In this document: in pieces, positions 40,201 to 50,600 of the stretch
Layout: each line of letters begins with the position of its first letter
How positions within the stretch are numbered: position 1 is the first letter of the stretch
Source of the DNA: Luteimonas sp. YGD11-2
GTDB lineage: Bacteria > Pseudomonadota > Gammaproteobacteria > Xanthomonadales > Xanthomonadaceae
Length of the DNA stretch: 64,000 bases
Assembly: GCF_004118975.1 (NCBI RefSeq)
Contig: NZ_CP035376.1
Coordinates: 868,001-932,000, forward strand
Reading direction: 5' to 3'
Program-made: the position numbers and the translations under genes
The notes under the pieces: model-generated
What the model saw: the letters and a program-made list of their open reading frames with translations, nothing else
Told to the model about the DNA's origin: nothing
Databases searched by the model: none

Positions 40201-41156
40201 GGACTCCCCCTCTCCAGGAAATGCGAATGGCGCGCCAGGAAGGCGGCGGCAGGATCCACCCCCTTGGCGCGCAGGATATGCGTGCGTGCGGCGGCCTCGG
40301 TCAGTACCGCGAGGTTGCGACCGGGCATCACCGGCAGGGTGATCGTCGGGACGTTCAGTTCCAGCACCTCGCGCGTGCCGAGGTCGCCGGTCAGGCGCGC
40401 CATGCCGTCCTGTTGCGCGTCGGCCTCGTAGTGGTCAGGGCGTGCCAGGTGCACGATCAGGCGCAGGTACTTGTTCCGCTTGACCGCGGTGTCGCCGAAC
40501 ATCTCGCGGATGTTGAGCACGCCCAGGCCGCGCAGCTCCAGCAGGTCCTGCAGCAGTTCCGGGCAGGTGCCGTCGAGCACGTCCGGCGCGATCTGGGTGA
40601 ACTCCGGTGCGTCGTCGGCGACCAGCCGATGTCCGCGGGTGATCAGCTCCAGCGCGAGTTCGCTCTTGCCGGAACCGGACTCTCCGGTGATCAGCACGCC
40701 AATCGAATAGATCTCCATGAACACGCCATGCAGGGTGACCCGTGGCGCCAGCATCCGCGCCAGGTGGTACTGCAGATGGTTGAGCAGCTCGTGGCCACGG
40801 CGCGGTGACAGCCACAGTGGCGTTGCGGACTCCTCCGCGGCCTCCAGCAGGTCCTCGGGGCAGGACTGGCTCTTGCTCACGACCAGCGCCAGTGGCCGGA
40901 ACTCCATGATCTTGGCGATCGTCTCCCAGCGCAGGCGGGCGTCGAGCGCGTCCAGCCAGGCCAGTTCCTCGGTGCCGAGGATCTGCACCTTGTTGGGATA
41001 GATGATGTTGAGATAGCCCGCCAGCGACGGCCGCCGCGCCACCGTCTCCACCGACTGCAGCACGCGCTGCTGCCCGCTCTGGCCGGCGACCCAGCGCAGC
41101 TGCAGGCGCTCCTGCTGCTGGTCGAACAGTTCCTGCGCGGTGATGCTGGCGGTCAT
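40197..41156 (-). CDS. hprK: HPr kinase/phosphorylase
   Basis: A 319-residue bifunctional enzyme phosphorylating or dephosphorylating HPr at Ser46. The C-terminal catalytic half has Walker [16 protein letters not shown] and the HprK signature [19 protein letters not shown]. The N-terminal half contains [19 protein letters not shown] and [10 protein letters not shown] start at ATG 41156; the open frame to 41336 is unconserved. In proteobacteria HprK controls the regulatory PTS rather than catabolite repression through CcpA. Confidence 0.95.
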
Positions 41157-41248
41157 ACCTGCAAGCCCCTGTGTCGCGGGCCCGGGTGCCATGCGGGCGA
41201 TGGGAGGGCGGCGTATCCGCCGCATGTGCGCGGACGCCTGCAAACAGG

Positions 41249-41270
41249 CGCCCGGCGATATGGCCGGGCG
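41249..41270. repeat. Perfect inverted repeat upstream of hprK
   Basis: CGCCCGGC and GCCGGGCG (8 bp) enclose a six-base GATATG loop in the 264-bp spacer between hpf and hprK. It may shape the hprK leader RNA or act in termination; the sequence alone does not decide. Confidence 0.45.
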
Positions 41271-41336
41271 AGAGTAACCGCAGATGGTGCCGGCTGTAAT
41301 CCCGGACGCGCTGACGCTGCGATTGCGGAGACGCAA

Positions 41337-41365
41337 ACGGCGCGTCGGAGGATCCGGCGCGCCGT
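41337..41365 (-). terminator. Possible terminator downstream of hpf
   Basis: On the minus strand ACGGCGCG and CGCGCCGT form an eight-base stem with a 13-base loop followed by TTGCGTCTCC. A second perfect stem lies closer to hpf at 41384-41408. Together they could end the rpoN-hpf transcript or attenuate into hprK. Confidence 0.4.
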
Positions 41366-41383
41366 GGAATGGTGCTGCAGGGA

Positions 41384-41408
41384 GCCCGGTCGCTGGACGC
41401 GACCGGGC
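41384..41408. repeat. Ten-base perfect hairpin just after hpf
   Basis: GCCCGGTCGC and GCGACCGGGC enclose a five-base TGGAC loop, starting 12 bases beyond the hpf stop. There is no T-tract, so this is a strong structure rather than a classical terminator; it could protect or process the mRNA 3' end. Confidence 0.5.
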
Positions 41409-41420
41409 CGTGAGCCGGGC

Positions 41421-41747
41421 TCAGCCGAAGCTGGCGGCCCGTGCCGGGTTCTCGCCGCGGTGATGGTCGACCATCTTGCTCTTCTGCTTGACCAGCAGCC
41501 GGTCGAGCTTGTCGGCGAGCAGGTCGATCGCGGCGTACATGTCGATGCCGGTGGCGTCGGCGTGCAGGGTGCGGCCCGAGATCGACACGGTGCCTTCGGC
41601 CTTGTGGTGGGGCTTGTCGATGCCGAGCTGGATACGCAGGTCGCACGGCCGCTCGAAATGCCTGGCAAGTCGTTCCATCTTGCTGTCGACATAGTCGCGC
41701 AGGGCGGGGGTGACCTCGATCTGATGGCCGTGGATGTCGGTACGCAT
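41421..41747 (-). CDS. hpf: Ribosome hibernation-promoting factor
   Basis: A 108-residue short-form HPF/YfiA protein that binds the 30S subunit and inactivates ribosomes in stationary phase. It opens TDIHGHQIEVTPALRDYVDSKMERLARH, then CDLRIQLGIDKPHHKAEGTVSISGRTLHADATGIDMYAAIDLLADKLDRLLVKQKSK, which is the full family pattern. It follows rpoN, as usual. GGAGG about nine bases upstream of the ATG gives a strong ribosome-binding site. Confidence 0.95.
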   Translation of the reverse strand: MRTDIHGHQIEVTPALRDYVDSKMERLARHFERPCDLRIQLGIDKPHHKAEGTVSISGRTLHADATGIDMYAAIDLLADKLDRLLVKQKSKMVDHHRGENPARAASFG

Positions 41748-41794
41748 CGCGGTGTGCCTCCTGTATGACGGACGGGAACAGCATTACCCGGAAC

Positions 41795-41833
41795 GCGGCC
41801 GCTGTTGTTGCCAAGAGGTTAACCAGCGGCCGC
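41795..41833. repeat. Perfect inverted repeat in the rpoN-hpf spacer
   Basis: GCGGCCGCTG (41795-41804) and CAGCGGCCGC (41824-41833) flank a 19-base loop that is clearly A/T-richer than the arms. It lies between the rpoN stop and the hpf ribosome-binding site, a natural place for an attenuator, processing site or dimeric protein-binding site. Confidence 0.55.
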
Positions 41834-41894
41834 CACCGGTACCGGATGGGACCGCGCTTACGGCCGGAGGTTCACCGGGCCGGCGAACGGCGGA

Positions 41895-43325
41895 TCAGGC
41901 CAGCCGTACGCGCTCGTGGGAGGAGGCGATGTTCATCGCTTCGCGGTACTTGGCCACGGTGCGCCGCGCCACCGGGACGCCGGCGGCCTTGAGCTCATCG
42001 GCCAGCCGCGCATCCGACAGCGGCTTGCGCGGATCCTCGGCCTCCACCAGGCGGCGGATCATCTGCTGGATCGCGGTGCTCGAGGCCTGGCCGCCGGTAT
42101 CGGTGTCCACCCCGGAGGCGAAGAAGCTGCGCAGCGGCAGGGTGCCGCGCGGGGTGTGCACATACTTGCGGGCGATCGCCCGAGACACGGTGGATTCGTG
42201 CATGCCGATCTCGGCCGCGACCTCGCGCAGCGTCAACGGCCGCAGCGCCTGCGGGCCGAACTCGAGGAAGCCCGATTGCTGGCGGGCCAGGCAGCGGGCC
42301 ACCTTCAGCAGCGTCTCGCCACGCGCCTGCACGTTGCGCAACAGCCAGCGCGCCTCCTGCAGGCGGCCCTTGAGGTAGCCGGCGTCGGCTTCGCTGGCGT
42401 GGCGGATCATCCGCTCGTAGCCGCGGTGGATGGTCAGCCGCGAATGCGGTCCGCCGACCAGGCGCACCTTCCACACCCCGTTGCGGCGCTCGATCGCGCA
42501 GTCGGGGGCGACGTAGGTATCGCTGTCGACGCCACCGATCTGCGCGCCCGGGCGCGGATCGAGCGAGCGCAGCAGCTGCAGCGCGGTGGCCGCCTCGCAG
42601 GCGTCGCAGCCGAGCGCGCCGGCCAGGCCCTGGGCGCCGAGCCGTGGCAGCGCCTCGATGAACTCGTCGACGATGCGCCGCGCCAGCGTGCGGCCGGGCA
42701 GGTCCTCGGGCAGGGCATGCAGCTGCACCTCGAGGCATTCGCGCAGGTCGCGTGCACCCACGCCCACCGGGTCGAGCAGCTGGATCCGGCGCAGGACGGC
42801 GAGGATCTCGTCGTGTTCCCACGGCCCGTCGTCGCGCAACGCCGCGGCGATGTCGTCGAAGGAGGCACGCAGGTAGCCATCGTCGTCGATGGCGTCGATC
42901 AGCGCCTCGCCGATCAGGCGGTCGCGCGGCGACAGGTGGCTGAGGTTGAGCTGCCAGGCGAGGTGCTCGCGCAGGCTCTCGGTGTGGACGATGCGGTCGG
43001 CGGGGTCGTCGCCGCCGTCCTCGTCGCTGCCGTGTCCGCTGCCGGTGGAATACCAACTGTCGTCGAGGCCGCCGTCCCAGGCATCGGGGGCGGTATCGGC
43101 ATCGCGGATGCGCGCGGTTTCGTCGGCGGCCGTGCCGTCGCCATCGCTGGCGCGCACCGCGACGTCGTCCTCGCCCTGCCAGTCCAGCAACGGATTGCTC
43201 TCGACCGCGGCGGCGATCTCCGCCTCCAGCTCCAGCGCCGACAGCTGCAGCAGGTGCAGGGCCTGGCGCAATTGCGGCGTCAGGACCAGATGCTGTCCAA
43301 GCGATGTCTGCAGACGCGGCTTCAT
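41895..43325 (-). CDS. rpoN: RNA polymerase sigma-54 factor
   Basis: A 476-residue sigma-54. Region I is Gln/Leu-rich (QTSLGQHLVLTPQLRQALHLLQLSALELEAEI), region II is acidic (DEDGGDDPAD near 110-120), and region III ends with the helix-turn-helix HESTVSRAIARKYVHTPRG and the RpoN box ARRTVAKYRE, which reads the -24 element. It lies between lptB and hpf, the canonical order. It should direct activator-dependent transcription of nitrogen, pilus or flagellar genes. Confidence 0.97.
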   Translation of the reverse strand: MKPRLQTSLGQHLVLTPQLRQALHLLQLSALELEAEIAAAVESNPLLDWQGEDDVAVRASDGDGTAADETARIRDADTAPDAWDGGLDDSWYSTGSGHGSDEDGGDDPADRIVHTESLREHLAWQLNLSHLSPRDRLIGEALIDAIDDDGYLRASFDDIAAALRDDGPWEHDEILAVLRRIQLLDPVGVGARDLRECLEVQLHALPEDLPGRTLARRIVDEFIEALPRLGAQGLAGALGCDACEAATALQLLRSLDPRPGAQIGGVDSDTYVAPDCAIERRNGVWKVRLVGGPHSRLTIHRGYERMIRHASEADAGYLKGRLQEARWLLRNVQARGETLLKVARCLARQQSGFLEFGPQALRPLTLREVAAEIGMHESTVSRAIARKYVHTPRGTLPLRSFFASGVDTDTGGQASSTAIQQMIRRLVEAEDPRKPLSDARLADELKAAGVPVARRTVAKYREAMNIASSHERVRLA

Positions 43326-43356
43326 CTTCCCCTACGAGCCAGGTGCGGCGACCGGC

Positions 43357-44075
<719 letters not shown>

Positions 44076-44076
<1 letters not shown>

Positions 44077-44579
44077 CAGCCGCCGCCCTGCGCGCTGCGC
44101 GGGTTGATGCGCATCCGCACGCGGCCGTTGTCCCCGCCGCCGCTCTCCACCTGGCCGGTGGCCATGTTGTAGACGATGCGCTGCCCGGCCATGGTGCCGC
44201 GCGGCTGCTCGATGCGGGCGTCACCGGTGAGGGTGATGATGTCGGAGGCGAGGTTGTAATCGACCCGCTGCGCGCGTGCGTTCATCGGCGAGCCGTCGTC
44301 CATCTCCTGGCGCATCTGCACCGGCCCTCCCGTCAGCACCGCACGGTCGATTTCGCCGTCCCTGAGGTGGATCTCCGCACGATCGGATGTGATGTGCAGG
44401 GTGCCCTGGGTGATGATCACGCCATTCGACAGCACGGTCGGCGAGCGGTCATCGAGGGTGCCCTCGGTCCGGCCCGCGTCGATGTCCATCGGCTGGTTGC
44501 GGTCGGCCTGCTTCGCCTGCGCCGTCAACGGCAACAGCAGCACGGCCAGGACCACTGCGCTAACGGCGCCTGGGTTCAT
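44076..44579 (-). CDS. lptA: LPS transport periplasmic protein LptA
   Basis: A 167-residue periplasmic bridge protein: signal peptide ([14 protein letters not shown]), then [35 protein letters not shown] and later DNARA-type beta-jellyroll strands ([36 protein letters not shown]). LptA oligomers carry LPS from LptC to LptD. It overlaps lptC by 20 bases. Confidence 0.94.
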
Positions 44580-45120
44580 AGCGTTGTTTCACCTGGGAGA
44601 AGAATTCGTAGCGCTTGGTCGTCAGGTCCACCTGCATGCCAAGCCCCTGGATTCTAGAGCCGGGCTGCTGGATGGTCACCAACTCCTCGCTGCGGGCGAT
44701 ACTGGTTTCCGGCAGCAGGGTCATGCGCGTCGTCGTCAGCAGCAGGTCGCGCCCGCCCTCGTCGGGGCTGGTCATGCGCACGTCGCCTTCCAGCCGCAAC
44801 TCGTCGTGGCTGGCCGAGACCCAGCCGGTGTCCGAACGTGCCTGCCAGCGGCCGCCCTCGCGCTCGGGCACCAGGAACAGCGGCGTCTCGATGGCGATCG
44901 TGCGGTCGGCGGGGTTCTGTTCGAGCCGCGGAGCACGCAGGGTGAAGGATTCGCGGCCTTCGTTGTTGAGCGCGATCAGCTCGAAGTCGCGCAGCACGTA
45001 GTCCGAGCGCAGCGGCCCGGCGGCGACGCCCGGTGCATCGGCACGCTGGCGCCACGCCGACCAGGCGGACACGACCGCGGCGATGACGAGCACGATCGCC
45101 AGCCAGCCACGCCAGCTCAT
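44560..45120 (-). CDS. lptC: LPS export system protein LptC
   Basis: A 186-residue bitopic protein with one N-terminal membrane anchor (LAIVLVIAAVVSAWSAW) and a periplasmic LptC jellyroll (DYVLRDFELIALNNEGRESFTLRAPRLEQNPADRT). It links the LptBFG machine to LptA. It overlaps kdsC (ATGA) upstream and lptA downstream, forming the kdsD-kdsC-lptC-lptA-lptB run. Confidence 0.93.
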   Translation of the reverse strand: MSWRGWLAIVLVIAAVVSAWSAWRQRADAPGVAAGPLRSDYVLRDFELIALNNEGRESFTLRAPRLEQNPADRTIAIETPLFLVPEREGGRWQARSDTGWVSASHDELRLEGDVRMTSPDEGGRDLLLTTTRMTLLPETSIARSEELVTIQQPGSRIQGLGMQVDLTTKRYEFFSQVKQRYEPRRR

Positions 45121-45656
45121 TGCGCACCTCCCGGCAGCGGGTTGTCCGCATGGCCGTGCGCAACCAGCAGCAGGTCGCAGAGTTCGCGCGCCGCGCCTTC
45201 GCCCCCAACGGCGGTGGTCCGCCAGTGCGCGTGGCGCGCGGTCCAGGGGTGCGCGTTGGCGGGCGCGACCGCGAAGCCGGCCACCCGCATCGGTGCGAGG
45301 TCGGGCAGGTCGTCACCCATGAAGGCGACGCTGTCGAGGTCCAGCCCCAGCTCCTCGCACAGCGCGGTCAGGCGGGTGAGCTTGTCGCCCACGCCGCAGT
45401 GCACGCGAACCCCCAGCTCGGCGCCACGGCGCTCGACCATCGGGCTGGTGCGCGCGGTGATCATCGCGACCTCGATCCCGGCGCGCCGCAGCAGCACCAG
45501 GCCCTGGCCGTCGTGGACGTGGAAGGTCTTGCTCTCGTTGCCGGCGCTGTCGTAGGTGAGGCGCCCGTCGGTCAGCGTACCGTCGACGTCGAAGCACGCC
45601 AGCCGGATCCGCGCGGCGCGGGCGAGCAGGTCGTGCGGATAGGCATCGGCAGGCAT
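45117..45656 (-). CDS. kdsC: 3-deoxy-D-manno-octulosonate 8-phosphate phosphatase
   Basis: A 179-residue HAD phosphatase releasing Kdo from Kdo-8-phosphate. The nucleophile motif is FDVDGTLTDGRL, TARTSPMVERRGAEL covers the second HAD motif, and VAFMGDDLPDLAPM is the metal-binding motif. It follows kdsD after 27 bases and overlaps lptC by four. Confidence 0.95.
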   Translation of the reverse strand: MPADAYPHDLLARAARIRLACFDVDGTLTDGRLTYDSAGNESKTFHVHDGQGLVLLRRAGIEVAMITARTSPMVERRGAELGVRVHCGVGDKLTRLTALCEELGLDLDSVAFMGDDLPDLAPMRVAGFAVAPANAHPWTARHAHWRTTAVGGEGAARELCDLLLVAHGHADNPLPGGAQ

Positions 45657-45683
45657 TCGGCGGTCCGGAAGTCGGGGGTCGAG

Positions 45684-46682
45684 CTATACCACGCGTGCGC
45701 GCAGCAGATCGTGGATGTTCAACGCACCGACCACGCGGCCCTGCGCATCGGTCACCAGCAGGCCGTTGATCTTGTGGGTCTCCATCAGGCGCGCGGCTTC
45801 CACCGCCAGCGCGTCGGCGCCGATGGTCACCGGCGAGCGTGTCATGACGTCGACCACGCGGGTGGTGCGGATGTCGGTGCCCTCGTCGGCCAGCGTGCGG
45901 CGCACGTCGCCGTCGGTGAGCAGGCCGAGCAGATGGCCTGCGTCGTCGACGACCGCGGTCATGCCCAGCCGCTTGCGGCTCATCTCCAGCAGCACCGCGC
46001 CGAAGGTGGCATCGGCGGCAACCCGCGGGACGTCGTCGCCGACATGCATGACGTCGGCGATATGCAGCAGCAGCCGGCGGCCGAGCGCGCCGGCCGGATG
46101 CGAACGCGCGAAGTCGTCGGCGGTGAAGCCCCGCGCGTCCAGCAGCGCCACCGCCAGCGCATCACCCATCGCCAGGGATGCGGTGGTGCTGGAGGTCGGG
46201 GCGAGGTCGAGCGGACAGGCTTCGGCGGGCACGCTGACGTCGAGGTGCACCTCGGCCTCGCGGGCGAGCGTGGAACGTTCGCGGCCGGTCATCGCGATCA
46301 GCGGGTTGCCCTGGCGCTTGAGCACCGGCAGCAGGGTGAGGATCTCGTCGGATTCACCCGAGTACGACAGTGCCAGCACCACGTCGGCGTCGGTGATCAT
46401 GCCGAGGTCGCCATGCCCGGCCTCGCCGGGATGGACGAAGAACGCCGGGGTCCCGGTGGAGGCCAGGGTGGCGGCGATCTTGCGCGCGACGTGGCCGGAC
46501 TTGCCCATGCCGGTGCAGACCACGCGGCCACGGCAGTCGAGGATCAGGCTGCAGGCGGCCGAGAATGCGCCGTCGATGCGTGCGCCGACCGCGGCCAGCG
46601 CCTGTTGTTCCAGTTCGAACACGCGGCGGCCACTGGCTGCGAAGTCGCTGCCGGGGGCGTGCTGTGTTGCGTCGACGGCCAT
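45684..46682 (-). CDS. kdsD: Arabinose-5-phosphate isomerase (KpsF/GutQ family)
   Basis: A 332-residue enzyme converting ribulose-5-phosphate to arabinose-5-phosphate for Kdo synthesis. An N-terminal SIS domain (VCTGMGKSGHVARKIAATLASTGTPAFFVHPGEAGHGDLGMI) is followed by two CBS domains (LGMTAVVDDAGHLLGLLTDGDVRRTL; KINGLLVTDAQGRVVGALNIHDLL). It is the first gene of the kds-lpt-rpoN run and divergent from ibaG-murA across 128 bases. Confidence 0.95.
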   Translation of the reverse strand: MAVDATQHAPGSDFAASGRRVFELEQQALAAVGARIDGAFSAACSLILDCRGRVVCTGMGKSGHVARKIAATLASTGTPAFFVHPGEAGHGDLGMITDADVVLALSYSGESDEILTLLPVLKRQGNPLIAMTGRERSTLAREAEVHLDVSVPAEACPLDLAPTSSTTASLAMGDALAVALLDARGFTADDFARSHPAGALGRRLLLHIADVMHVGDDVPRVAADATFGAVLLEMSRKRLGMTAVVDDAGHLLGLLTDGDVRRTLADEGTDIRTTRVVDVMTRSPVTIGADALAVEAARLMETHKINGLLVTDAQGRVVGALNIHDLLRARVV

Positions 46683-46810
46683 TTCTCGGCGGCACCCTTT
46701 CCGTTAGGCTAAGCGGCCTATCTTAATGCGTTCCCGGGCCATGGCGCCCGGGGCGGCCCGCTGCCGGCATCCCGGCTCAGGCGGGCTTAATCGAGCAGGA
46801 GTCGAGCACG

Positions 46811-48368
<1,558 letters not shown>

Positions 48369-48409
48369 GGCGGGGGGCAGCCACGCGCGCCCACCCCGGT
48401 CAGAACGAA

Positions 48410-48432
48410 GAAGCCGCCCATCGGGCGGCTTC
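48410..48432. terminator. Bidirectional terminator between murA and the DUF3108 gene
   Basis: A perfect ten-base stem (GAAGCCGCCC / GGGCGGCTTC) with a three-base loop lies in the convergent gap. Reading minus, the right arm is followed by TTCGTTC; reading plus, by ATTCGTTG. It probably ends transcription in both directions. Confidence 0.7.
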
Positions 48433-48455
48433 ATTCGTTGCGGGGTTCGCCCGGA

Positions 48456-49187
48456 TCAGTCCAGCGACTGCAACTGCAGGTCGATATGGTCGCGGCCATT
48501 GCGGCGCTGCAGGATGCGCGCCGGCACCGGCATGCCATCGACGACCCACGCGGTGATCTGGCGACGCCCGTCGTCGCGTACCACCTTCGTGGCCTCGCGC
48601 GACTGCCCGCCGACGGTCACGGTCTCCTTGCCCTGCACCTCGTAGGTGTGCTCGCGCGCGCGGCCTTCGTCGACCAGCCGGTAGGTGAGCGGGCGGCCGG
48701 CCTGCACGTCCTGCACCAGCACGAGGTTGAGCAGCAGGCCGTCGACGTCGCCCTGGCGCAGCGTCACGGGACCGGCCTCGTCGGCGTCCACGTCACCGGT
48801 CCAGCGTGCCTGGTTGCGGTTCCAGTCGTAGGTGGCCTCGATCGTCTTGCGCTTCACCAGCATCGCCGCAAGGCCGGATTCACCACCCTGGAAGTCGGAA
48901 CTCGACAGTGGCCGCCAGCCATCGCCGTGGCGCTCGAAGGTGGTCTTCTGCGCCAGCCGCGCGCCCATGCCGGCGACGTCGAGGCTGTAGTTGAAGCGGT
49001 TGTCGCCGGCGGCTTCCAACTTCATCGTGCCGGTGGCCTCCATGCCCATGAACTTCGCGTTGTAGCGGGCGGTGAAGGGCTCCATCGCGCTGGCGGCGCC
49101 GCATGCGGCCAGCAGCAACGCACCGGCGGCAAGACGCTTCCACGCGCGCGGCGCGGCAATCGGGGTGGTACGGGTCATCATCGTCAT
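48456..49187 (-). CDS. DUF3108 periplasmic protein (paralogue 1)
   Basis: A 243-residue secreted protein with a signal peptide (LAAGALLLAACGAASA) and a DUF3108 domain: FTARYNAKFMGMEATGTMKLEAAGDNRFNYSLDV, ATYDWNRNQARWTGDV, GDVDGLLLNLVLVQDVQAG and TAWVVDGMPVPARILQRR. Function unknown, envelope location expected. It is a paralogue of the next upstream gene, with which it shares an ATGA overlap. Confidence 0.9.
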   Translation of the reverse strand: MTMMTRTTPIAAPRAWKRLAAGALLLAACGAASAMEPFTARYNAKFMGMEATGTMKLEAAGDNRFNYSLDVAGMGARLAQKTTFERHGDGWRPLSSSDFQGGESGLAAMLVKRKTIEATYDWNRNQARWTGDVDADEAGPVTLRQGDVDGLLLNLVLVQDVQAGRPLTYRLVDEGRAREHTYEVQGKETVTVGGQSREATKVVRDDGRRQITAWVVDGMPVPARILQRRNGRDHIDLQLQSLD

Positions 49188-49903
49188 TGGACTCCCTGGT
49201 ATTCGATCAGTCGCAGGTCGACGTCGTCTTCGCCATCATCGTCCAGCTGCAGGATGCGTACCGGCGTCGGCACGCCATCGGCGATCCACACGATCATGTC
49301 ATCGCGGCCTTCGTCGACCCGTGAAACGCGCAGTGCGTTGTAGCTGAGTTCGCCGACCTCGACGATCTCGGGCTCGGGCGCCACCTGGTAGACATGCTCG
49401 CGCGCGCGGCCGCCATCGACGAAGCGGTACTGCAGGGTGGCACCGGGTTGCGCGTCGCGCATGATCGCGAGGTTGATCAGCAGCCCACTCATGTCGCCAT
49501 CGCGCAGCGGCACCGGTGCGCGGCGCCGCTTGCTGACATCCCCGGTCCACTGCGCCTGGCCTGCGTTCCAGTCGTAGCTGCCGGTGGCGCGGCGGGTGAA
49601 CACCAGTGCCTTGCGCATGGTCTCCTGGCGCAGCGGGCGGTAATGGCCGCCGGCGATGTCGAACTGGGTGCTCTGCTCGATGTTCACCCGGGCGAGGCCG
49701 GCAAAGCCGTGGCGACCACGGATGCCGAGACCGACTTCCCACAGGCCGTCGCCCGCCTGCTCCACCCGCATGGTGGCGTCACCGGCGTGCCGACCCTGGT
49801 ACCACGCCTCGTAGCTCGCAAGGAACGGGGCGAGTTCGGCCGCGCGCGCGCCGCCGGGCAGGATGGCGGCAAGGGCGAGGAAGACAGGGAGGAGGGTTTT
49901 CAT
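49184..49903 (-). CDS. DUF3108 periplasmic protein (paralogue 2)
   Basis: A 239-residue DUF3108 protein with a signal peptide (LLPVFLALAAILPGGARA). The same landmarks as its neighbour recur: FLASYEAWYQGRHAGDATMRVEQ, GSYDWNAGQAQWTGDV, GDMSGLLINLAIMRDAQPG and IVWIADGVPTPVRILQL. The pair arose by duplication and sits downstream of purM-purN, nine bases after purN. No catalytic residues are evident. Confidence 0.9.
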   Translation of the reverse strand: MKTLLPVFLALAAILPGGARAAELAPFLASYEAWYQGRHAGDATMRVEQAGDGLWEVGLGIRGRHGFAGLARVNIEQSTQFDIAGGHYRPLRQETMRKALVFTRRATGSYDWNAGQAQWTGDVSKRRRAPVPLRDGDMSGLLINLAIMRDAQPGATLQYRFVDGGRAREHVYQVAPEPEIVEVGELSYNALRVSRVDEGRDDMIVWIADGVPTPVRILQLDDDGEDDVDLRLIEYQGVQ

Positions 49904-49912
49904 GTCGCGGCA

Positions 49913-50596
49913 TCATGCGAAGCGGTTGTTGGCTGCCAGCTGAAGCGGCGCCTGCAGCGGCCTGCCGTCGAAGTGGACGCCGTCGTCGCCGAGCGCGATG
50001 CGCCGCCAGGCCAACAGGCGCACGGTCTCCACCAGCAGCGGATGTTCGCGCTCCAGCACGCGGGCGGACAGGCTGGCTTCATCGTCGCCTTCGAGTACCG
50101 GCACCGCTGCCTGGGCAATGACCGGGCCGCCATCGAGATCGGCGGTCACGAAGTGCACGCTGGCGCCGTGCCGGGTCGCACCCGCGGCCAGCGCCTGCCG
50201 GTGCGTGTGCAGGCCCTTGAAGTCCGGCAGCAGCGAAGGGTGGATGTTGATCATGCGCACGCTGCGCGGCGCAACCACCGCGTCACCAAGCAGACGCATA
50301 TAACCGGCGCAGATGATCAGGTCGGGCGCGCTGGCGTCCACCGCATCGAACAGTGCCGCATCGAAGGCGTCGCGGCTGGCGTGGCCGCGTGGTGACAGTG
50401 CATGTGCCGGAATGCCTGCATCGCGCGCACGCCCCAGCGCGGGCGCTTGCGCACGGTCGGAGAACACGCCGACCACCTGCGCATCGAGCGCGCCGGCGGC
50501 GATCGCGTCCAGCAGCGCCTGCAGGTTGCTGCCGCGGCCCGATGCGAGCACCGCGATCCGGAAGCTCGCCGGTGCCGGCACCGGATCGGGCGCCAC
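49913..50596 (-). CDS. purN: Phosphoribosylglycinamide formyltransferase
   Basis: A 227-residue enzyme transferring a formyl group from 10-formyl-tetrahydrofolate to GAR. RIAVLASGRGSNLQALLDAI begins the fold; the catalytic block is RMINIHPSLLPDFKGLHTHRQAL with the active Asn-His pair, and HFVTADLDGGPVIAQAAV holds the catalytic Asp. The start is probably GTG 50596, four bases past the purM stop; GTG 50581 is the alternative. Neither has a clear ribosome-binding site, so coupling to purM is likely. Confidence 0.93.
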   Translation of the reverse strand: MAPDPVPAPASFRIAVLASGRGSNLQALLDAIAAGALDAQVVGVFSDRAQAPALGRARDAGIPAHALSPRGHASRDAFDAALFDAVDASAPDLIICAGYMRLLGDAVVAPRSVRMINIHPSLLPDFKGLHTHRQALAAGATRHGASVHFVTADLDGGPVIAQAAVPVLEGDDEASLSARVLEREHPLLVETVRLLAWRRIALGDDGVHFDGRPLQAPLQLAANNRFA

Positions 50597-50600
50597 CGGC

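Noticed and set aside
41157..41336. Sixty-residue N-terminal extension of HprK
   Set aside because: The extension is unconserved and covers hairpins of the spacer; ATG 41156 gives the family length.
41811..41833. Possible sigma-54 site in the rpoN-hpf spacer (TTGGCA followed by GC on the minus strand)
   Set aside because: The GG-to-GC spacing is two bases too short.
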